Source of the DNA: JBICIG01 sp043101605
GTDB taxonomy: Bacteria > Planctomycetota > Phycisphaerae > Phycisphaerales > UBA1924
Reading direction: 5' to 3'
Assembly: GCA_043101605.1 (NCBI GenBank)
Contig: JBICIG010000042.1
Span: 1 to 19,874 of the forward strand
DNA: 19,874 nucleotides
How positions within the stretch are numbered: position 1 is the stretch's first letter; every line of letters starts with the position of its first letter. Below the pieces are notes generated by a model. It was not told the DNA's origin and searched no databases. It was given only the letters and a program-made list of their open reading frames with translations. Below are positions 1 to 6,117 of this stretch, piece by piece. The translations under genes and the position numbers were made by a program.

Positions 1-2
1 CC

Positions 3-827
3 CCCCGCTGCTGGCCCGCCGACGCGTCGTCGTGCCTGTCGCGGCTCCAGCCGGCCGGTCTGTGCGCCACGGCCATCCTCCAACTCGAGGGGACCGGGAC
101 CGTCCGGTGCATCGAGGCCTCCGGCGCCGTCGGGCCCCGCGCCCACGCCGGCGAGGTCGACACCGTTCGCGATGCGCTCCACCGCCTGCGTTCGATCGGG
201 CTCGGCTCGAGCGGGCAGACCGTCGTCGGGCGCCTCGAGGAACTCAGCCAGCCCAACGACTGGCGGGCCACGCCCCTGGGACGCCTGGCCGCCCGCATCG
301 GCGCGACCGGCGTGCTCGCGGCCCTGAGCCCGCTCGAGACCGGCCCCGACGCCCGCTGGCTGCTGGCGGTCATCTTCTCGATGGGGCTGCCGTTCTCCGA
401 GGAGGACGCCAACCAGCTCCGCGCTGTGTCGCCGCTGCTCATCCGCCGCACGCGCATGGCGATCGGACAGACCCCGGCCGGGCCCGGCGGGTGGCTCACC
501 GACCGCGAGCGCGTCGTGCTCGAGCAGCTCACGCTCGGCAAGAGCGTGCGGCAGATCGCCGATGACCTCGGTCGCAGCCCGCACACCGTGCACGATCATG
601 TCAAGGCGCTGCACCGCAAGCTCAACGCGTCGAGCCGGGGCGAGCTGATCGCGCGGGCGCTGGGACACCTGGGCGTCCAGCCGCAGCGCGAGCAACTCCA
701 CGCCGAGCTCAAGCCGATCGCCCAGCCGATCGGCCACGCCGCCCTACCCGGGACCACGCCGACGCACCCCAACGCGCTCGAAGCCCCCATCGGGCGGGCC
801 CAGCCCCTGCCGCGGGCGGCGGGGTAA
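3..827 (+). CDS. LuxR-family transcriptional regulator, 5' end missing
   Basis: The reading frame is open from the first bases of the window to a TAA at 825-827, so the gene starts upstream and only about 274 residues are visible. The C-terminal part (about nt 495-660) is a LuxR/GerE helix-turn-helix: a start like LTDRERVVLEQL, then QIADDLGRSPHTVHDHVKAL as the recognition helix pair, then a K-L-N-A-S-S-R-GE-L tail. The upstream part has hydrophobic and charged alternation that could be a GAF/PAS-like sensory domain, but I cannot name it. The family binds DNA as a dimer and activates or represses transcription. The tail after the HTH is about 55 residues, rich in Pro, Ala and Gln, and probably disordered. 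A terminator follows at 899-926. The next gene is convergent, so this gene ends its own transcription unit. The regulated targets cannot be told from this window. Confidence 0.85.
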   Translation, partial: PRCWPADASSCLSRLQPAGLCATAILQLEGTGTVRCIEASGAVGPRAHAGEVDTVRDALHRLRSIGLGSSGQTVVGRLEELSQPNDWRATPLGRLAARIGATGVLAALSPLETGPDARWLLAVIFSMGLPFSEEDANQLRAVSPLLIRRTRMAIGQTPAGPGGWLTDRERVVLEQLTLGKSVRQIADDLGRSPHTVHDHVKALHRKLNASSRGELIARALGHLGVQPQREQLHAELKPIAQPIGHAALPGTTPTHPNALEAPIGRAQPLPRAAG

Positions 828-835
828 TGCGATCG

Positions 836-862
836 AACGAGCCGCGACCGTGAGGGAGCGGT
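836..862 (+). repeat. 27-bp dispersed element, copy 1
   Basis: This 27-bp stretch (starts aacgagccgcgacc, ends gagcggt) is repeated exactly as the reverse complement at 3265-3291. It begins eight bases after the stop of the LuxR gene and reads in that gene's direction. It contains a weak stem (ACCG and CGGT around TGAGGGAG). The sequence resembles a GC-rich repeat I associate with planctomycete intergenic DNA; that association is from memory and was not searched. Confidence 0.7.
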
Positions 863-887
863 GCCCGAAGTCGCTCGATCGAAGACA

Positions 888-1580
888 TCAGGAATCAGCG
901 CCCGCCTCGGCGGGCGTTTCATTTTTCTGGGCGGGGTCCTGCTGGGAGGGTCTCTGGGCGGGCCCGCCGAGCCGATCCTCGATCGCCCGCGCCAGCCGAC
1001 CGGCCAGCGCCGGGTCCTGGCGGATCGCGACGAAGTACTCCGGCGCCATCCCCCGCGAGGCGAGTTCGGGGTCGCCGAAGCGTGTGCTGCGGCGGATCGA
1101 CTCGGGCTCGATGCGCCGATTGGGGCGGTGCCGACGCTCGACGACGACCTCGATGCGCCCGACCCACGGGCCCTCGCTCGACGCGACGCTGGGGGGGGGC
1201 TCGACCGGGGCGGCCGGAGCGCTCGGCCCGGGTTCATCGGCCACGCCCGGGGCTTCGAAGACGATGCGGACGGTCCGCCGCTGAACATTGACGAAGTCCT
1301 GCCACTCATCGCCCGCACCGGACTGATCGTCGTCGAACGGGGTGAGCAGCCCGGTGGTGGGCTTGGGGCGGGAGGTGACGACGCCGTTGCGCGCATCGAT
1401 GCGTTCGACCTCGTACCCGCGATCGCTGAGCACCCGCGTCGCCGCGTCGATCGCGTCTGCGTAGCGACCCGAGGCGACGGTGAAGGTGACCGGCCTGGGG
1501 TCGCGCGAGGCGCAGCCCGCGGCGAGCCAAGCGAGCGCCGCCGCGGCCGGGAAGAGCAGTCGGGTGCGGACCATCGGCAT
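888..1580 (-). CDS. Predicted lipoprotein, function unknown
   Basis: The 230-residue protein starts with a short basic segment and a hydrophobic stretch, ending in a lipobox L-A-A-G-C with the lipidated cysteine at residue 23. It is therefore expected to be processed by signal peptidase II and anchored in a membrane. Residues 31-75 look like a small alpha/beta domain (TFTVASGRYADAIDAATRVL). Residues about 105-200 hold beta-rich segments (RTVRIVFEAP, GRIEVVVERRHRP) separated by a Pro/Ala-rich linker. The C-terminus is polar and probably disordered. I recognise no named family. A second Met at residue 3 is an equally plausible start; no clear ribosome-binding site decides between them. The gene follows the decarboxylase by about 50 bases on the same strand with no terminator between, so co-transcription is likely. 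Its 3' end overlaps the terminator of the convergent LuxR gene. Confidence 0.75.
   Translation of the reverse strand: MPMVRTRLLFPAAAALAWLAAGCASRDPRPVTFTVASGRYADAIDAATRVLSDRGYEVERIDARNGVVTSRPKPTTGLLTPFDDDQSGAGDEWQDFVNVQRRTVRIVFEAPGVADEPGPSAPAAPVEPPPSVASSEGPWVGRIEVVVERRHRPNRRIEPESIRRSTRFGDPELASRGMAPEYFVAIRQDPALAGRLARAIEDRLGGPAQRPSQQDPAQKNETPAEAGADS
899..926 (+). terminator. Rho-independent terminator for the LuxR gene
   Basis: A perfect 7-bp G+C stem (CGCCCGC at 899-905 with GCGGGCG at 910-916) closes a CTCG tetraloop and is followed by TTTCATTTTT. The position, about 70 bases past the LuxR stop, fits termination of that gene. The hairpin lies inside the last codons of the opposite-strand lipoprotein gene. 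No T-run follows it on the minus strand, so it acts in one direction. Confidence 0.8.
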
Positions 1581-1629
1581 GGGCGAAGCGTACCGCGCCG
1601 GCGGGCGCGACGGCGAGCCGCGGGGTGGG

Positions 1630-3243
1630 TCACGCGCTGGCGATCGCGTCGCCGAGCCCTTGGCGGATCAGCCGCCACAGTTCGGCGACATGCTCCGGGC
1701 CCGTGCGCACGCCGCCGATCGAGATCCGGATCGTCGACCGCGGTCCGGCGGGCGAGGGGAGCGTCGTGTGCGTCAGCAGCACCTTGCCCGAGGCGTTGAG
1801 ATCGTCCAGCAGCTCCCGCGTGCGTGCGTCGGTCCGGTCGGGCGACTCGCCCGGTTGCGGCGCGCAGCGGACGCACAGGAGCGCCAGGGACCGCGGGGCG
1901 GCGAGTTCGAGCCTCGGCTCGGCGGCGATCAGCGCTTCGAGTCGGCGGGCGAGTTCGATGCCGCGTGCGATGTGCGCGCGCAGGCCCGCGAGCCCGTAGT
2001 GGCGCATCACGAACCAGAGTTTGAGGGCGCGGAAGCGCCGGCCGAGGGGGATCTGCCAGTCGCGGTAGTCGATGACCGACGAGCCCTGCCGGGTGCGCAG
2101 GTACTCGGGCGTGATCGAGAGCGCGCCGGTGAGCGTGGCGCGGTCGCGCGTCCAGAGGAGCGAGCAGTCGAAGTTGGTCAGCAGCCACTTGTGCGGGTTG
2201 AAACAGAGTGAGTCGGCGGTCTCGACGCCTTCGAGCACGCCGCGGTGCTCGGGGCAGACCAGCGCCGACCCCGCCCACGCGGCATCGACATGCACCCAGC
2301 CGGGGCGATCGCCGCGGACCGAGCCGCCCCCGAAGCCGGTGCGCTCGCAGACTTCGCGGATCTTGGCAAGGGAGTCGAACGCGCCCGAGGAAGTCGTGCC
2401 GAGCGTGGCGCAGACGAAGAACGGGACGCGACCGGCGGCGAGGTCCTGGCCGATCGCCTGTTCGAGCTTGCTCGCATCGAGCGCGTAGTTCGCGTCGGTT
2501 TCGATAAGCCGGAGATGCGTGCGGTCCTCGGCGTCGCGGGCGAGCCCCGCGATCATCGCGGCTTTGACGACCGAGGAGTGGGCCTGATCGGAGCAGTACG
2601 CGACGAGGTGCGGGTTGTTGGCGTTGCTCGCGTTGGCGTTGCTTCCCTGTTGGAGGCATTTCCAGGCGCGTGCCCGGGCGGCGAGCATGGCGACGAGGGT
2701 GGCTTCGCTGGCGGTGCCGTGGATGACCCCGCCGCCTCCGGTCGGGCCCTGCGGGCCCGTGGTCGTGTGCGTCGAGAGGTAGTGCTCGGGCAAGCCGCAC
2801 GAGGTGCACAGCCAGTCGAGCATCCTGGTTTCGAGTTCGGTGCAGGCGGGGCTGGTCGCCCAGAGCATGCCCTGGACGCCGAGCCCGGCCGAGGCGATCT
2901 CGCCGAGGATCGCCGGGGCCGAGACATTGGCGGGAAAGAACGCGAACCAGCCCGGGTGCTGCCAGTGGGTCAGGCCCGGGAGGATGGTCCGTTCGAGGTC
3001 GGCGAAGATCGCGTCCCACTCGTTCGCGTCACCCGTGTTGTCCGGCGGCGCGTCGGGGATCGCGTTGAAGACATCGCCCGGCTCGGCGCGGGACTGAACA
3101 GGGAAGCGCTCGCACGATTCGAGGTAGTCGGCGATGAAGTGGACCATCCGCGTGCCGAGTTCGCGGAAGCGCTGGGGCGAGAGGTGCGGGACTTCCGGGA
3201 GGGGGTCGAAGAGGATGGCGTCGTCGGGGGGATGGGCGGGCAT
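1630..3243 (-). CDS. PLP-dependent group II (aromatic-L-amino-acid type) decarboxylase
   Basis: The 537-residue protein matches the group II pyridoxal-phosphate decarboxylases (DOPA/tryptophan/tyrosine/glutamate decarboxylase fold). Visible signatures are the N-terminal TRMVHFIADY helix, the substrate-loop region THWQHPGWFAFFPAN (92-106), and GVIHGTASEATL (172-183) in the phosphate-binding position. H222 in SDQAHSS should stack on the PLP ring. D320 in VHVDAAWAG should contact the pyridine nitrogen, and K352 in FNPHKWLLTNFDCS should form the Schiff base. All key residues are present and the length is normal, so it should be active. The reaction would be amino acid to amine plus CO2 in the cytoplasm. 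The substrate cannot be assigned; family resemblance favours aromatic amino acids. A short Asn/Ala/Ser-rich insert (199-211) precedes the H222 strand. The gene lies 54 bases after csaA and 49 bases before the lipoprotein, all on one strand. Confidence 0.92.
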   Translation of the reverse strand: MPAHPPDDAILFDPLPEVPHLSPQRFRELGTRMVHFIADYLESCERFPVQSRAEPGDVFNAIPDAPPDNTGDANEWDAIFADLERTILPGLTHWQHPGWFAFFPANVSAPAILGEIASAGLGVQGMLWATSPACTELETRMLDWLCTSCGLPEHYLSTHTTTGPQGPTGGGGVIHGTASEATLVAMLAARARAWKCLQQGSNANASNANNPHLVAYCSDQAHSSVVKAAMIAGLARDAEDRTHLRLIETDANYALDASKLEQAIGQDLAAGRVPFFVCATLGTTSSGAFDSLAKIREVCERTGFGGGSVRGDRPGWVHVDAAWAGSALVCPEHRGVLEGVETADSLCFNPHKWLLTNFDCSLLWTRDRATLTGALSITPEYLRTRQGSSVIDYRDWQIPLGRRFRALKLWFVMRHYGLAGLRAHIARGIELARRLEALIAAEPRLELAAPRSLALLCVRCAPQPGESPDRTDARTRELLDDLNASGKVLLTHTTLPSPAGPRSTIRISIGGVRTGPEHVAELWRLIRQGLGDAIASA

Positions 3244-3264
3244 GCCGCGAGGATAGCGATGAAG

Positions 3265-3291
3265 ACCGCTCCCTCACGGTCGCGGCTCGTT
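3265..3291 (-). repeat. 27-bp dispersed element, copy 2
   Basis: This is the exact reverse complement of 836-862. On the minus strand it starts six bases after the csaA stop codon (3298-3300), and it lies 21 bases before the decarboxylase start. In this copy the internal stem extends to GACCG/CGGTC around an 8-base loop. It fills most of the 54-base csaA-decarboxylase gap. Confidence 0.7.
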
Positions 3292-3297
3292 GCTGGC

Positions 3298-3657
3298 TCA
3301 GCCGAGCTTGTCGCCCGGCCTCGGCGCGCGCGAACCGTCGGGGCGCGGGGAGTCGGGCGCGATGAGGACGACGCTGTGGTCGTCGCCCGAGCTGTAGACG
3401 CCGAGGGTCAGAACCTCGCTCTTGAACCCTGCGACGCGGCGGGGTGGGAGATTGACGATGCCCATCACCAGGCGGCCGACGAGTTCGGCGGGGTCGTAGA
3501 GATCGGTGATCTGGGCGCTCGAGTCCTTCTCGCCGAGGTCGGGGCCGAAGTCGATGCGGAGGCGGTAGGCGGGCTTGCGCGCGCCAGCGAGCGGGGCGGC
3601 TTCGAGCACGCGGCCGACGCGGATGTCGAGCTTGGCGAAGTCTTCGATGGTGGGCAT
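3298..3657 (-). CDS. csaA: CsaA-like tRNA-binding (EMAP/OB-fold) protein
   Basis: The 119-residue protein is a stand-alone tRNA-binding OB-fold domain of the CsaA type, which also appears at the C-terminus of methionyl-tRNA synthetase. The whole domain is present: DFAKLDIRVGRVLEA (6-20), ARKPAYRLRIDFG (26-38), SSAQIT (46-51), VNLPPRRVAGFKSEVLTLG (68-86) and a final VVLIAPD...PGDKLG. Length and order match CsaA (about 110 residues), which forms a homodimer, binds tRNA and has been described as a protein-export chaperone. I chose ATG 3657 because the CsaA homology starts right there. An upstream extension in the same frame runs through a palindromic repeat and the preceding gene's terminator and looks non-coding. 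There is no clear ribosome-binding site. The basic tail RPDGSRAPRPGDKLG is slightly longer than usual. The decarboxylase follows in the same direction. Confidence 0.93.
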   Translation of the reverse strand: MPTIEDFAKLDIRVGRVLEAAPLAGARKPAYRLRIDFGPDLGEKDSSAQITDLYDPAELVGRLVMGIVNLPPRRVAGFKSEVLTLGVYSSGDDHSVVLIAPDSPRPDGSRAPRPGDKLG

Positions 3658-3708
3658 GGGGGAGGGTCGAGGGAGTGGGGAGTCGGGAGAAAGACAGAGG
3701 GGTGTAGC

Positions 3709-3727
3709 CACGGGCGGGACGCCCGTG
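3709..3727. repeat. REP-like palindrome upstream of csaA
   Basis: CACGGGCG (3709-3716) and CGCCCGTG (3720-3727) form a perfect 8-bp inverted repeat around GGA, embedded in gtagCCACGGGCGGGACGCC-type context. It lies 52 bases upstream of the csaA start, between the dockerin-gene terminator and csaA. It resembles a palindromic repeat common in planctomycete intergenic regions (recognised from memory). There is no T-run on either side, so it is not an intrinsic terminator. Confidence 0.6.
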
Positions 3728-3767
3728 CCACGAGGAGGGGCAGCGGCACGAGGAGCTGTGTTCAGCA

Positions 3768-3797
3768 CAGACAGAAAAACGCCCCCTCGCGGGGGCG
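3768..3797 (-). terminator. Rho-independent terminator of the GEVED/dockerin gene
   Basis: On the minus strand a 7-bp stem (CGCCCCC with GGGGGCG; plus-strand arms 3780-3786 and 3791-3797) closes a GCGA tetraloop and is followed by TTTTTCTGTCTG. It lies 48 bases past the stop of the dockerin gene and separates that gene from csaA. Confidence 0.85.
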
Positions 3798-3844
3798 CCG
3801 GATGCGCCGAGGATTCGGCGGCAGGATGTCGAAGGGTGACGATC

Positions 3845-5947
3845 TCAGCCGTCGCAGCCGGCGGCGAAGAGGTCGAGGTAGAGGAAGAAGTCGTCGCCGT
3901 CGCAGTCGCCGTCGGGCGAGCCGTAGGACGGATCGTTCGGGTCGCTGCTGCCGGTGAGGTCGCAGATTGCCAGGTCGCCGCCGCTGAAGGCGTCAAGGTA
4001 GAAGAAGAAGTCGTCGCCGTCGGCGTCGCCGTCGGGGATGCCGTAGGTCGGATCGTTCGGGTCGCTGCTGCCGGTGAGGTCGGCGGGGCAGGGAGGAACA
4101 TCGTCGTTCGTGCGCTCGATCACATCGACTTCGAGCTCGTCGATCCAGCCGTCGGGCATCTCGATGAGGACTTCCCGGACCGCGAAGCCGTCGGGCACGG
4201 GCACGATGACCTCCTGGAAGCCGCTGAGGCTCGGCTCGATGAACATCTCGAAGCTGGTGCCGTCCTCGCCGACGAGTCGCGCGACGCCTTCGGAGCCGAG
4301 GTGCTGGAACCGGACGCTGCCGAGTTGAAGGAAGGAGAGATCGACCTCCGGGCGGAGCCCGTCGGGGGGAATGTTGTCGAGGTTGGGCGCGACGCGGTAG
4401 AGGGCCTCGGTCATGCGGAGCGAGCTGCCGCCCTCGGCGAAGACATCGGTATCGATGCGGACCTCGCCGGCCGGGCCGAGTGGCAGAAAGGTCCAGTCGG
4501 TGAAGTGATCGGGGTCGAGGGTCTGGAACTCCTGGATGAGGTCGCCGGCGAAGAACATCGCGATCATGTCGGTGCCGGCTTCGATGGTCGGGGCGCTGAG
4601 GGCGTTGGCGGTGGGGACGACGGAGTAGCTCTGGTACTCGCTGCCGCAGGTCTCGACGCGGACCTTGACGCCGTAGAGCCGGAACTTGCGCGGATCGGGG
4701 TAGCAGACGCGGTCGGCGATGCCGGCGTCGAGCTGGTTGATCGTGTAGGTCCCTTCATCGAAGAGCGGGTAACCGGTTCCGGCCTGAAGGGGGAGATCGA
4801 GGTTGGTGCCGTCGGGGCAGACGAGCGGGCCGACGACGCCGTTGAGCCCGTCGAAGTTTGGCGGCATGCCCGCGCCGGCGAGGAGCTTGGGCCCGTAGAG
4901 CCCGACGAGGGCGTTGGCGTTGCCGTTGTCGCACCCGCCCAGGACATCGGCGCTGGAGAAGTCCCAGGCGAAGAGGCGTTTGCCGTCCTTGCACCAGGGC
5001 GTTGCGAGGCGGCGGGTGTTGCCCGCGCCGGTGTCGAGCCCTTCAAACCCGATGATGCAGCGCGGCTTGGGGTTGGGGGGCGGATCGCCCGGCAACAGGA
5101 TGATGTTGGGATTCAGGACGCCCGGGAAATTGGGGTTGCTGCCGCCGGGCGTGAGGAGGTGGTCCTCGATCTCGCCGACCCATGCCTGGCTCGACGCGTC
5201 GACCATCGAGCCGTCCCAGAAGGTCGCGCTGCCGGGCACGGCCGGGAGGGCCTTGTTGAGTTGCCCGACGGGACGATCGGTGAGCACGAGGCGAATCCAG
5301 TGATCGGCGGTGGGATCTTCGAGGCGGATGTTGGAGATGCCGACCTCGGTCTCGTCGCCGGGGGTCAGGTGGAGTTCGAGGTCCTGCACCGCCCATTCCA
5401 TGTTCCACGCGAAGAGCTGCGTGCCGACGAGGAAGCCGTCCTTCCACTGCCCGTCGCGGTTCTGGTCGATCAGAACATTGAGGTAGACCGGGTCGTTGGG
5501 GTTGTAGCTCGCGTCGGCGGAGACCTTGATCTCGAGGCGGCCGAGCGGGTTGGGGCCCATTGCCTGGAGGAAGAAGACGGGGTTGGCGTCGAGGTCGGGC
5601 GATGTGGGATTCTGCGCCGTATCGAGCTTGACGGGGGGCGCGACGGTGCCGAGGCGGAAGTTGGCGCCGGCGTCGGTCCAGGTGCCGCGGGATCGGGTGG
5701 GCTGGAAGACGGTGTTCTTGTGGGTGTAGAAGCTGACCCAGCGTGCGAGGACGCCGTTGTACGCGACGATGCCGTCGCCGTTGTTGCCGACCGGCGCGTC
5801 GCCGTAGTCGCCCGGGGGGCCGGCGAGGGCGCCCGGGGCGAGTGCGGAGAGCGCCAGGCCCGCGGCGAGCGCGGCGGCGCCGGGGGACAAGAGGTTCCTG
5901 AACGAGGGGCGATTCGGATGGGTGAGGTGTTTCGGTGTGCGTGTCAT
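3845..5947 (-). CDS. Secreted GEVED-domain protein with two C-terminal GC-type dockerin-like repeats
   Basis: This 700-residue protein is exported. It starts with a basic N-region and a long hydrophobic segment, with an A-L-A cleavage motif near residue 42. The mature protein opens with GDYGDAP (46-52), has a V-L-I-D-Q-N-R-D-G-Q-W segment (158-168) and closes a domain with VGEIEDH (257-263). These are the marks of a GEVED-type extracellular domain. A central region (about 295-600) looks beta-rich with several Cys and may be a carbohydrate-binding-like sandwich; I cannot name it. Residues 620-700 hold two copies of a repeat with D-L-T-G-S-S-D-P-N-D-P followed by a Ca-binding-like D-x-D-x-D-G-D-D-F-F run, the GC-type dockerin pattern of Phycisphaerae. 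It may be a surface or extracellular anchoring module. The ATG at 5947 has a strong AAAGGAG upstream. A terminator follows, so the gene is probably monocistronic. The ligand or enzyme activity, if any, is unknown. Confidence 0.88.
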   Translation of the reverse strand: MTRTPKHLTHPNRPSFRNLLSPGAAALAAGLALSALAPGALAGPPGDYGDAPVGNNGDGIVAYNGVLARWVSFYTHKNTVFQPTRSRGTWTDAGANFRLGTVAPPVKLDTAQNPTSPDLDANPVFFLQAMGPNPLGRLEIKVSADASYNPNDPVYLNVLIDQNRDGQWKDGFLVGTQLFAWNMEWAVQDLELHLTPGDETEVGISNIRLEDPTADHWIRLVLTDRPVGQLNKALPAVPGSATFWDGSMVDASSQAWVGEIEDHLLTPGGSNPNFPGVLNPNIILLPGDPPPNPKPRCIIGFEGLDTGAGNTRRLATPWCKDGKRLFAWDFSSADVLGGCDNGNANALVGLYGPKLLAGAGMPPNFDGLNGVVGPLVCPDGTNLDLPLQAGTGYPLFDEGTYTINQLDAGIADRVCYPDPRKFRLYGVKVRVETCGSEYQSYSVVPTANALSAPTIEAGTDMIAMFFAGDLIQEFQTLDPDHFTDWTFLPLGPAGEVRIDTDVFAEGGSSLRMTEALYRVAPNLDNIPPDGLRPEVDLSFLQLGSVRFQHLGSEGVARLVGEDGTSFEMFIEPSLSGFQEVIVPVPDGFAVREVLIEMPDGWIDELEVDVIERTNDDVPPCPADLTGSSDPNDPTYGIPDGDADGDDFFFYLDAFSGGDLAICDLTGSSDPNDPSYGSPDGDCDGDDFFLYLDLFAAGCDG
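3881..4080 (-). repeat. Tandem 120-bp period coding repeat (dockerin-like units)
   Basis: Plus-strand positions 3881-3960 and 4001-4080 align without gaps at a spacing of 120 bases with only a few differences. Identical stretches include gatcgttcgggtcgctgctg. Each copy encodes the L-T-G-S-S-D-P-N-D-P core plus the acidic D/G run. The near identity at DNA level suggests recent duplication or gene conversion of a 40-residue unit. Confidence 0.85.
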
Positions 5948-5954
5948 CGCGGGG

Positions 5955-5961
5955 CTCCTTT
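5955..5961 (-). promoter_or_regulatory. Ribosome-binding site of the dockerin gene
   Basis: AAAGGAG on the minus strand lies seven bases upstream of ATG 5947. It fixes that start and excludes the long upstream extension in the same frame, which is antisense to nothing recognisable and runs into the peptidase gene. Confidence 0.75.
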
Positions 5962-6117
5962 GGAATTCGCGAAGTGCGCGGGTTCCAATGGGCGGAGCGA
6001 TGCCCGGCGGGCACCGCTCACACCAAATCCGAAGAATTTCAGACAGAATTGTCGGCGATCGCATGCCCACGCGGCGCTTGAGTTTGCCACACCGAATGGC
6101 GCGCGCCGAATGCCGAC

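Noticed and set aside
596..3019. 807-codon open frame on the minus strand
   Set aside because: It runs in another frame through the decarboxylase and lipoprotein genes, and the product is Arg/Pro/Ala-rich without motifs.
2245..3957. 570-codon plus-strand frame
   Set aside because: It is antisense to the decarboxylase and csaA; the end is a poly-Arg/Gly shadow.
3881..4080. Possible CRISPR-like direct repeats
   Set aside because: There are only two units, in frame within a protein gene, encoding a known dockerin-like repeat.
5948..6117. Possible promoter boxes upstream of the dockerin gene
   Set aside because: No -35/-10 pair with acceptable spacing could be found by eye.
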